Shown: piece after piece, positions 22,351 to 33,200 of the stretch
Layout: each line of letters opens with the position of its first letter
Numbering within the stretch: position 1 is the stretch's first letter
The notes under the pieces: model-generated
Databases searched by the model: none
Told to the model about the DNA's origin: nothing
What the model saw: the letters and a program-made list of their open reading frames with translations, nothing else
Position numbers and translations under genes: made by a program
Assembly: GCA_946406115.1 (NCBI GenBank)
Contig: OX291544.1
Coordinates: 30,335,521-30,399,520 of the forward strand
Direction of reading: 5' to 3'
Length of the DNA stretch: 64,000 nucleotides
Origin: Apoda limacodes
Taxonomy: Eukaryota > Arthropoda > Insecta > Lepidoptera > Limacodidae

Positions 22351-24930
22351 GCACTCCTCTTGCTTTTGGGTAAATAAATAAAATACGGTTAAAACCACGT
22401 ATAAAAAAGATTAATATGCATTATACATTATTTCATTTGAGAAATAACGAGTAGAATAACAACGTCAAAGTTGTTTTTGATACAAAACCAGATCATATTT
22501 CTCCGTTAATCAATTGTACTTCAACGCACCTTGTATTATTTATTATGATAAATAATATATATAAACACAAAAAATACAGTCAAGTTCCGAAAATTAAACC
22601 AACTAACATTTTTCTAGAATTCCTGGGTCAACCAAGGAACTCCTTTTATACAACACTTCTAGTCCGTCCGTCCGTTGCAATCTGTCATAGTGTCGTAAAA
22701 ATGTATAAATTTAAGGGCAGGTTAGCGCCAAGATTATTGCGTTACAAATCATAATGATTTGTGTTTTCTTTGAGTTTTAGCTTTAAATCAAAATGTGAAC
22801 AAATTTACTGTGTCCTACGCGTGTGACGATATAAGTTACTCGGGTGCGCTACCCCCCCCCCCCCCCCCGTCTCGTCGTGCACCTTATCCTACGATTGCTC
22901 TGTCTAGACACTTTCAATGGCCGACCGAATCAAATAAAGAGTGGGCGAAGACCTGAATATAATCATTGGCATATTTAATTTAGATTTTTTTTTTAAAAAA
23001 ACTTCAAAATCAAAATTTTAGGAAAACTGAAAAAGCGATATTACTTTATAACAATACCAAGCTATATCGAAATTCCAATCCAAGTGTAGGTGCCGGTAAA
23101 GCTTTTCACACCTAACTGCTTAACATCTGCTTTTACACCGCGTGAGGCCTTTAAACAATTATTAAACAAGTCACAATATTTATTTGTCTTACAATAAGGC
23201 TACAAAATATTAACTTATATTTACGTGAATAATTGTAATGATTTGATTATAACGTCAAAAATATTTGTGTGCAGTATCATCAATCACTGAGCCACATCAT
23301 ATTTACTGAGCTGTCACAGACGCACATGACGCACATGTAGAGGGTAAATTCAAGTTGGTGCAAACCATCTAGTTCCGGGATGATGATAATGACTAACATT
23401 TTGTATTATACTACCAATTTGCCAAACAAGCTCCACGACCTGTCTGATCTGATGTTGAGTGGTCATAGTAGCTAAGATTTGAGAAGGAACTCTCAGTCGA
23501 TGACAAAAAGTGGCTGTGGCCAGTTGAAACTATTGTTCAAAACACAATCCATAATACAATCGGTAGAAGACAAATTGCTGCTTTACATTGTTAGTCTGTG
23601 TCTACATTCACGGTTATAAGCGTTTGACAAACGAGCAATATATGCCATAATCATTTCAGAACTAGATCTTTTTTACTGACTTGAATTAGGGTGCAGGTGA
23701 ATTTGCTGTATAGCACAAGTGACCAGTGTCGTAACGCTTTTGATGCAGCGATGTAATTTGCCTGCATTTTGCCTGTGTGATTGGCCTGGTTCCGGTATTG
23801 AACCTTATATAAATGTCCATATATATTTTTATTATTAGGAATGACAATTTTATTTACATATATAAATTTCTTAAATATAAAATTACCTTAACACCATTAT
23901 CTAAACAATCAAAACTAGGTATATAAAATTTAATCTGAATAACGGTTGCCGGTTAGCATCGTTTCCAAAATGCTGACCGTATTGGATTGCGATCCAAATT
24001 CTTTGGGCAAGGTTAAGGGCAGCAAAACATAAATATACTTTGATAGTGAGGTTTTGAATTTTTCAAATGTATTTCGCATCTTAAAAAATCGGTTGGTAGA
24101 AGATTACATTTTGTAAGATAGGTTAGCTTATTAGGCAACTCAATTAATTATAACTGAAGGGTGACATTTCAAATAGGATAAATTAAGGTCCACCATTTAC
24201 ATTGGATGTTGAAAATGTCAGCATGTGGTAGATATAAATCTCACATTATAGCGCTGATTTGATAACCACATTGATCCCATAGGCAACGAGATACTATCGG
24301 TGCACCGGCTTATTTTCTGCCAACTAGATAACTTAAGTCTTAAGTACCAGATTTGAAGTATTTGCAAAAGCCTGGAATAGTAAAAAACATTTTTTTTATT
24401 TTTAGGTACATACAAAAATAACTGATTTTTAAGGTAACGCATGACACAACACAAAGTAGTCAAATACATCCCACTAGAAAAACCATGTAGAGCCAAGTTT
24501 CTAACTCTGTAGCATAGAACCTTTGTAGAGGCATGAGGAACAAAGACGCCTTTTGTTTGGGGTCAGTCAGTTTTGGAATTTGAGGAAAAAAACATCTAAA
24601 TTGTTAGAATAAATAGTGTCAGAAAAAATGACAAAATTTCCATCCCCTATTTTAAAGTGAGGGGGCTGATTTACTTAAATCCTGAAATATGTATTTTATT
24701 ATTTTTAACAAGGAGTCCCTATATCAATTTTCAGACCTCTAGCATTAATATTTTCGGAAGTCTCATACAAACTTCCACTAATGAATCAAGTGTAACTAGT
24801 GTAACTATAACTCCTTAATCAAGTGTAACTATGACTCCTTAATTACACTAATGTGTAACTATAACTCCTTAATTACGCTAATGAATCAAGCTGTAGCTAT
24901 AGCTACAGTTCGTTTGAGCTCGGTTATAGT
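22351..24930. other. intergenic, with C17 tract and local repeats
   Basis: No gene. A 17-C homopolymer lies at 22852-22868. A degenerate gccaaacaag/cctgtctgat piece at 23410-23450 may be an old SINE-like copy. At 24779-24890 a short gtgtaactataactccttaat motif is reiterated three to four times next to the repeat that follows. Confidence 0.5.
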
Positions 24931-25090
24931 TAATCCCGCGGGGATTTCGGCATAAAAAGTAGCCTATATGCTATTCCACGACCTAATATATATGTATGCC
25001 AAGTTTCATCCCGATCCGTCCAGTGGTTGAAGCGTGAAAGAGTAACAAACATCCATCCAAACAAACTTTCACATTTTTAATATTAGTAGG
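24931..25090 (+). repeat. interspersed repeat with ttaatattagtagga 3' end
   Basis: Typical lepidopteran dispersed element tail: cataaaaagtagcctatatg, gccaagtttcatcccgatcc, gtccagtggttgaagcg, agtaacaaacatccatccaa, and a terminal aatattagtagga. Non-coding. Related, more decayed copies occur at 38035-38205 (plus), 46318-46390 (plus), 55062-55240 (minus) and 62855-63098 (minus). Confidence 0.65.
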
Positions 25091-25539
25091 ATATATTAGT
25101 GTTGCAATTATATAGTGTTACAAAACTCAAATTACTATAAGTAGTTGTAGTAACAAAATTACAACGATATTTTGTCAAGCTATAACTTTTCGCATGCTCG
25201 TTTTATGTACGATATTTCAAGGATTGTTTAAAACAAACGTATTCATCGTGAGGCTGGCCCCTGCGGTGTTACCGAACCACGGATAGTGTTGTACGTATGA
25301 AATTAAAACTTTGCTTAAAGAATTACTTAGGCATGATTAAATATTAAATATTCTACCCAATAAATAAGCTTAAAAAATTACGTATTTCATCATGACCGAC
25401 TGGCAGCGGCAGAGTAGAATCACAAATACTCCCGTGGGTGTCGTAGAAGGTGACAAAGGAACATACAGCTTGTCTTGGTGGGTAGCACCACTAATACAAA
25501 CTGCGTTGGGCTATAATATGGCTATCTGAAGTTCAAAGG

Positions 25540-26165
25540 CAGGGAGAGAACACGATATTGCTCCAAACTGGGAACTTGTTTTACTTCCGGGTGGGTAAAC
25601 CGCTGTCCCAAGGTGTTGTCGGGTTTATCCTCCATAAGTCCCCCATCAACAACAAGGGTAGTGTACCTTGTACTCAGAATCATGCATTTTCTACAGGTAA
25701 TACAAGTTTACGCACCTATAAAGATGATAAGGTTGAGGTTATGTGTGAGGATATTGACAAAGTCATATATATCTCTCCAACACCCTTCAATGTCGTACCC
25801 CATCCTAACAAACACTGGGCACTGGAAATTGCGATGTGCTGAAAATATTTTTACCAATTTTGGAGTTGGGCAGCAAAACCATAGGGGTCAGCGAATCCTT
25901 GACTTTACAGAGAAAGGAGGACTCTTTATTATGATTTATTTCTTTTAATGAGTCCTGACGGTTTTACTAAAAATTGGTTAAATCATTGAGTCCTTCACCG
26001 AAATATTGAGAGAGATTGAGAACTTCTATAGACATTTTACACATATACTATTGTACCTACACCTCAACTCGAAATCTTGTCAACATAACAGCAGAAATAA
26101 CCTTCCGTCAAAAATAAGCCAGAGCCAAATTAACTGAAGATATCCCGGACATAGACTTGTTTGCA
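25540..26165 (+). pseudogene. RTE-type non-LTR retrotransposon, endonuclease region
   Basis: Plus-strand coding signal that hops between frames. Frame one has LQTGNLFYFRVGKPLSQG and VGFILHKSPINN. The next frame has YLVLRIM and VIQVYAP, the latter a conserved endonuclease motif. Then come CEDIDKVIYISPTPFNVV and FGVGQQNHRGQRILDF with EKGGLF. Beyond this, SPDG...TKN, EILREIENFYRHF and RAKLTEDIPDI match the EN-RT connecting region. These are the hallmarks of an RTE apurinic-like endonuclease, which nicks target DNA for target-primed reverse transcription. At least three frameshifts make it a relic; the NxG(D)FN catalytic segment is corrupted (THTGHWK-like instead of GDFNAK-like). Confidence 0.75.
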
Positions 26166-27347
26166 ACCTAAGTTGTATAAAAAAAAATGTCAGTCTGTAT
26201 AAGATTCGAGTGGCCTTGAAACAGCTGAAAAACAATTAGGCGGCGGGCGATAACAGAATTACGCGCAGTAATCCACCACCAACCCCATTTTGCCCCTGGC
26301 TGATGGGACGCTAAGACTTTTTTTGCAAAATTTGCATGAGAATTTTTATTTATCACCAACCCTCTTTAGCACCTTTTTTGGCTATCACATGTTAATGACT
26401 TTCATTGTAAGTACTGTAATATCCTTGCCACCCAGTAATAATGTTGAAGTGAATTGAAACTGTTATTATTAAAAATCATAAGGAAATAACAAATATCAGT
26501 TTTTCTCTGATACCTAATAAAAATTTAACATATTTCATAATTCGTATTATAGTCACATTGCCCACCAACCCATTTTGCCCCCTTTTCCCCTATTAACTAT
26601 TGTTCCATACAGTACAATTTAAAAAATTAAATAAGAAATGTTTGTTTTGAAATTTGGATTAGTGATTACAATTAAATTAAATCTGACCGAATAATGTCGT
26701 AATGGTTAAGGAATATAAATTAAAAAAAAACTATTTTTGTCAGTACTTTAAAATAAAGAGCCATAGAAAACTAAAGAATAACGTCGTATGAAACGAAAAC
26801 TTTGCTAAAAGATTCTCTAAGGCATGACGGTGTATTATATTAGGCATTCAAAATTGAAATTATAATAATTTTTTCTGTATATTATACACAGCACCATGTG
26901 GTCCCAAAGTAAGATATCACATAACAAAAACATTTTTTTTGTAAATATTTACAGATAAGAGGTACCTAAAAGAAAACCCTCAGACTCACGGCAAACAAAC
27001 AAGCGAAGGGGATATTCTAACGCCGCCTGATATTATTCAAATAGCCAATGACACCAAGAAAAGTCAAAAAAAATTACGAAAAACGTAACCAAAATTTTAA
27101 TGGAGTGGAAAAAAACCAAAAATTCAAGTTCATTTTCTGAAAATATGTTAATAGCATACTTTCTAGAGTTAGCAAATAAGTTCAAATCTTCAACATTGTT
27201 GTCCATATACTCTATACTTAGGTCTACACTCAGTAGATGCCTATTATGAGATAGGCGCCAAATATGAGGTAGCTAGGTATTGTCCATACCAAGCATAATG
27301 ACGATGAGGCGCTAGTGTCGCCCGACACGTCATACTCACAGCTCTTA
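26166..27347. other. intergenic, with a twice-used ccaaccccattttgcccc motif
   Basis: No gene. The string accaaccccattttgcccc occurs at about 26278-26296 and, nearly identical, at 26563-26582. The rest is AT-rich. Confidence 0.45.
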
Positions 27348-27634
27348 GGGGGCTAACATAAGTGAAAATGGCGCCCTCAATACATTTTTTAATTTCCATT
27401 AAATATAAACTTATTTTCAAAAAGGGCTCAAATTAAAAGTTTTATGTATAAGCAAGCAATTTTTAGAAAGTTTTATTTGCTAGATATCACTTGCAGAAAG
27501 TGGCCACTCTTAGCATAAATGAAATTTCTAGCGTACAACCGCATAATATATAGCGACTTAAACTTTCTAAAAATAGCTTACTTGTACTTGAAACTTTTAA
27601 TTTGAGCACTTTTTTAAAATTTTATGTTAGCCCC
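27348..27634. mobile_element. foldback MITE, PIF/Harbinger-like
   Basis: 287 bp with long imperfect inverted repeats. The outer ends are gggggctaacataa on the left and ttatgttagcccc on the right, with second-level arms ggctcaaattaaaagttt / aaacttttaatttgagc and gcaatttttagaaagttt / aaactttctaaaaatagc. It is flanked by TTA at 27345-27347 and 27635-27637. A 3-bp TTA duplication and GGG-starting termini are PIF/Harbinger traits. It has no coding capacity. Confidence 0.7.
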
Positions 27635-27923
27635 TTAACAAATGTCGGTACTCGACGGTTAGGGGAATTGAAAAACGAATTTTTTGTCGCAGGTACTTCA
27701 CGAGGTAGGTTACAATTTTAGTATTACGCTAAATTATCCTATTAGTAGGTATTCATTATGTCAAGCTTATGTTCCATTTTCCAATATTCTGTAGTTTTTT
27801 GTTTTTTCTCTCTCAATAAATAAAGAAATCGGCTGTTTCCTTATTTTTCAAGGTATAAAATAAATTATTTCATAAAAAAATTAGTGAAAGAGAGATTTAT
27901 TTCTATGGAGATCTGTTTTTTTT

Positions 27924-28030
27924 CTGCAGTGAGAACGTATATATGTCGTTTGTTAAATGTGTTAAGTGGTTAAGCCATTTTTTCTTGTGATTTACCTTAA
28001 TACTTTGGCTGAATTAACTGTTATGTTAAG
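27924..28030 (+). repeat. copy of a segment of ELOVL intron 1
   Basis: Shares an exact 28-bp string (tgttaaatgtgttaagtggt plus taagccat, 27951-27978) with ELOVL intron 1 at 30405-30432. Looser similarity extends from a ctgcag about 27-30 bp upstream to ctgttatgtt about 70 bp downstream. It may be a short segmental duplication or a shared unnamed repeat. Confidence 0.6.
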
Positions 28031-28832
28031 AGGGCGTCAAGTAGTCATATTATTTCTAGATATTGGAAAAAGATAGCTAAAAGTAATCGACTTTGAAATA
28101 TATGTATGAACTTTTAATTCATTAAATTATATTATGTTCATGGTAAATAATCTAATGATTATTGGTAAAAAAATATATTGAATGAATAAATAAAAATAAA
28201 AATATTATGAATATTCTATATAATGTTTTCGCTTAATGTAAATTCGCACCTACCGACACATTTTCATGCACAATGTTAGGTTAACTGGCAGAAAATGCTA
28301 CTAGCATTAAGTTCACCTTTTTGCTACCCCTTTTTTGGTATTTATTAAAGCATTCAATAATAATAATAATTTGACAGAACATTGTGATAATACAGTTTTG
28401 CTACTGCTTAGTTGAATACTGTGACGCAAACTCAAAAGGTCATGAACTTCCGCCACCGCGTCGAATGTGCGGCTCACGCGCATCGAGTCTGAATACTATA
28501 TTTATGCATATTTTTATTATTTATTTGCCTACCTCGGCAGGGATAAATAGAAGAAGAAATAAGAAGAAAACAATTTATTTGACGGCAGCATTAGTGGTAT
28601 AAAAAATCAATTAGATATATGTTTTTTATAATTTAATTATTTAATGAGGTATTTTAAGGTTTTTTAATTTAAATTTTGAAAACCTCGCGTTTTAAGAGAC
28701 TGGCGTTTAAACTCTGTTTGTACCATGAGGTTTTTCAAAATTTCTCAAGTATCTACATTGTCCGTTTTAAGTAAACGGTCACCATCCAAAAACTTAAAAC
28801 TATGTATGTCCACAATTGGTCCTTGCCTAGGT
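28031..28832. other. intergenic, AT-rich
   Basis: No gene. The open frame at 28384-28602 has no recognisable domain and is not called. Confidence 0.5.
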
Positions 28833-29205
28833 CAGAGGTTCCCAGACTTTTTTCCTCATAGACCACTTTCAAATTTTGCTGGTTCCTCCGGAACCCTGCA
28901 GCTACATTTCTACCATTTTCCCAAAACTCGACAAAAATAATGAAAATTAGAACTAACTATCGAGATTTGCTCTATATCTAAATATGGAATATGCATGTTT
29001 TTACAGGTAACAGTCGCTGAGCTTCTTAATGTATTATCTGCTTACATGAATAGGTAAAGTTAAGCCAAAATTTAAGTTCTTCACTATCAAAAGCAGATAA
29101 ATTTTCGTGAACTCCGCTTACGAATCGTCATTTTTTTTGTCACGCCACCGTAGACATCCGTCGAGTCTCCCGTGGAAACCTGGACCACTTTGTACTGTTC
29201 TAAGT
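28833..29205. mobile_element. hAT-like non-autonomous element, decayed
   Basis: The left end reads cagaggttcccagacttttt, then catagaccactttcaaa. The right end (29146-29205) reads gtagacatccgtcgagtctc, then ggaccactttgtac, which is the degraded complement of such an end. CAGnGGTTCCCAAACTTTTT-type termini are typical of hAT elements. No clear 8-bp target duplication is visible and there is no transposase. Confidence 0.45.
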
Positions 29206-30288
29206 GAATTAAGACCAGTGTCCTTATAGTGGTAAGCAATTTTAAAATTATCAAATTAGTCTTTAATCATACTTAAATTTAATCACATTGAAGCTAAATA
29301 AAAGTAACACATAGAAAGGAACAATGAAATTAAATAGTGAAGTAGGTCTTTAGACAATAGTAACCTAATAGTACACAAACACAATTTAAACTTAATTGGT
29401 ACACTGTTTCTTTAAAATAGTCGCAGTCGCTTCAGTACTAGTAATTATATTACTAAATATCTAACAAAATTAATAAAATAGAAAAATATATTCAGGTAAT
29501 CTGTAGCTTTACTTCCAATACATATTTATTACTATTTGGAATTTTAGTTTACTAATTGCATAGAAATCTGGGAATGCAATTAATTCAGCTTAGATTTTGA
29601 TATTTTTTTTAAGAAATTAAAAGTGCATGAGTAATACATGCAGCATGACCTAGTTTTCATTTCGTCCCACCCTCATACGGCCATTCTGTTGGGCTAGGTC
29701 TGCGCTCACCGAAGACAGTATAATAATAAGAACTCCACTTTATCGGCGAAAAACAAAAAAAAATCTTGTAAATTACTCTCTCATCTCTAGTTTAGTAATT
29801 GTTCTATGTAGCGGTTCCAGCTTTTTATTTTATAATGTAGAAAACTAAGTTTCATAGCGAATTAAGTAGACAATAATTTAATTTAAATTATTTTATTGAT
29901 CGTATTATCCACGAATCACGATGGATTTTGTTCGGTTTGGTTTTGAAATAATTGTAATAAAAACGATGAAACTACTACAATTTTATATAAGTAGATGTTA
30001 ATTAATATCTTATAGATTTTGTGTATACCAAAGTCTGTACTATTTTGTGTGTACCAAATTATGTACTAATTTGCAAATTAAGATAACCAGTCATTTTACA
30101 AAATTACCTACTATTTACGAAAGTAGACGTAACACGTTTACGTAATGTATCCTTTTTGTTCGTGCTCGCTGGTACTCACCTATGATCACTTCCCCAGTCA
30201 GATTGTTTAAAATATTGTCTCAGACCATACGTTATTTGTGCTAAAGAAAAAAAACACATTAAATACCTGTTAAGGGAGATTTAACAAA
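29206..30288. other. region upstream of ELOVL; possible promoter near 30195
   Basis: AT-rich. A cccagtcagattg initiator-like motif lies at about 30193-30205, 85-95 bp before the elongase ATG, and could give a short leader on the coding exon 1. No TATA box is obvious. A remote non-coding first exon cannot be excluded. Confidence 0.35.
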
Positions 30289-33200
30289 ATGGATAAAATA
30301 CTAACAGAAGACATTAAGCTTGTGGATGACACTGGTAAGTAAAACTCATAAAAAAGCAAGAAGTGTGTATCTATCTGCAGAGAGGATTTTTATATGTAAG
30401 TCGTATGTTAAATGTGTTAAGTGGTTAAGCCATCGTGTATATAATGAAATTTGCCTTTATACTTTATACTTTGTGCTGAAGTGACTGTTATGTTGTTTGA
30501 AGTTAATGTAAATGTGATTTAATGTAAGCCAAATACAAAACTACTATTTTTAGCTTTGATTTAGTTTTTTGTAATATCTTCTTAGTGGTAACAATTAAAT
30601 CGTTATCAATCAATAATGTGTTTATTTTCAGCTCAAATGAACTCATGGTCACTTGTAAAGACACTTACATGCCTGACTGGCATCGTGTCGATTTATTTGT
30701 GGTTGGTGTTGAAGATAATACCATCTTTTATGAAGAACCGACCTCCGTACAAGTTGACTCGCCTGTTGATTGTAAGCAATGTTGTCCAAGTGGTGCTTTC
30801 TGTATACATTGTGGCTATAGTAAGTATTATCTAGGTGTATGAGATGAGATTTGATTCACATCAAGAGTTGTCACGGAAAAAGATTTTTAATTTTTTTTTT
30901 CCGCGACCATTAATAGTTTGGGAGATAGTTTTTTATCATACTTATCACCTATATCTTTCTATTAGACGTCTGTCAAAGAATTTTCTATAATAAATTATCA
31001 TCATAATGTCTCCACCTCAAAAATAATAATCTAGACCTTCTGAAACACCACTGAGTTTGAGTCGAAAGTTCAAAATTGCTATTTGAGCATAAACCTCACA
31101 AAAGTTCTACTTACTAAAATAACAAATGATTCGAGGGGCTTCTGAATATTACTTACCCCAGACGACGATCTCGCTATCCGGATAGCGAGACTTGTCTCAA
31201 CGATCTCTCCTAATATCCCCGCATTCGTCGGCGAACGCACGGACCTACCTCATATACAAGGTATCAATGAGTGCCGGGGCGCTTCTCGTCTCCACTCAAT
31301 CGTAATCGCAACCGCAACCGCGTAACGGGGAACTCCCCACCTAGCGCTGACTCACCTTCGGGTTCGACGCTCACACTGGTCGAAGGGACGACTCCAAAAG
31401 CGACAACCCAAGCCGAGGCTCCCCCCGCGAGGAGCCCTTGAGCATTGGGCGCTATATGGGCTGAGACTCCTTCAGAGTCTTGCCCCAAAAAGCTCAGTGG
31501 AGCAGTAATGGCTGCAACAGCCAACTGCATAGTCAGTCAGAAAAAAAATACTGAAAACTGCTGTAGACCTTGCGCTTTTCGAAAGCTAGCCTACACCAAC
31601 CACTTTAGACCTGCGTGACAGGGGTGAACCCATCGCCGCAACATTGCTTTTGATCTAGTGTATCTGGACTAAGGTCAAGATCATCAGGTACGGAGACTTT
31701 AATAATGTCCCTTCTTAATATCGTAAAATCAAATATCGGGGCCAGAATAAATAAAGGGCCACCTTTTTCAGTTTTTGACGAATGAATTAAGCCAGGATTG
31801 GATACAGGAATATATTTTTTTTCAGTTTACTAGATACACTGCACACCACGGGATAATTACGACGTCTTGTCCACGAGGGGAAAAGTTACGTCAGGTAATT
31901 AACATACTAAACATATTTTTAACTGACTTCAAACTAAAGGAGGTTATAAATTTGACTTATATGTACGAGTATGTAAGGATTGTATAATTAAATATTCATA
32001 TAATATGTTGTGCGTCTGTGTGGGCTCTGAAGACAAGTGCCGGTTGGTCATTACCACCATCTAATCCTGCCTCAGCACATCAGGTCGCTAATGACAGAGC
32101 GCAACGCGGCCACTCCCACTACCGAAAACAAAGCTCGCTTCAACAACTTACACCGCCGTATAAGAACCGCTGTAGCTAAGCTTCGCGCCCAACGTGTCGG
32201 TGATCTGATGGAGAACATTTCTCCTTCTCATCAAGCATATTGGCGCCAAGCCAGAGCTTTGAAATCAGACACCTTCAACTCTCTCCCTCGTCTTAACAAC
32301 GTTCCCGCGTTCGATGACGACGAAAGAGTGGACTGCCTTGCATCTAGCCTCCAAGCCCAATGTGCCTTAAGCACACAGCCTTTCGATCCCGATGATGCGC
32401 GTGAGGTAGACGGTGAAGTGGAGCGCAGAACTTCTCTGACCCCTCAGGACCCCCTGCCCCCCGTCACTGTCGACGAAGTCAAACAGGTCATCAAAGACCT
32501 ACGCCCCCGTAAAGCCCCAGGCGCGGACGGTATCTCTCACGATATCCTAAAGCGCCTCACTCTCCCCCTTCTCTGCCTTCTAGAAGCGATTTTCAACGCT
32601 GCTATCAAAAATTGCACTTTTCCTTCTCAATGGAAAGATGCAATTGTTATAGGCATCCATAAGCCAGGCAAAGCTCGTACCGAGCCGTCCTCCTACCGCC
32701 CTACAAGTTTACTAAAGCGCCTTGGTAAACTCTACGAACGCCTCTTCCTCGCTCGCCTACGAACCACTATAGTCTCCAGAGGCATCTTAATCTTCCGAGC
32801 CAAACACTCGTGCGTCCATCATGTCCTCCGTATTACGAAACATGTTCTCGCTGGCTTCCAACCAGTATTAGGTAAGCCCCGTCACACGGGCGCTGCCTTC
32901 ATGTAGCGAAAGCCTTGGACCAAGTCTGGCACAACGGTTGAATTTATAAAGAGACTACTTGTCGAACCGTTGCTTTCGCTATAAAGTTGAAGGCACTCTC
33001 TCTTCCCCCCGTCCCTTAGAAGCAGGAGTCCCGCAAGGGTCTTCGCTTGCCCCTATCTTGTACCTTCTGTACACAATGAACATCCCTAAAACGATAGGTA
33101 CCCAATTAGCAGACGATACCGCTATTTATACCACCGATAGGCAAGTGAGTTCAATCACTAAGAGACTATCACCACCCTAGGCGAACGGTTTTGAAAATGG

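Noticed and set aside
31264..31530. 88-codon minus-strand frame, Ala/Gly/Pro-rich
   Set aside because: Long frames are expected by chance in GC-rich DNA. It contains a low-complexity RLRLRLRL run and sits in a TE-like block inside an ELOVL intron.
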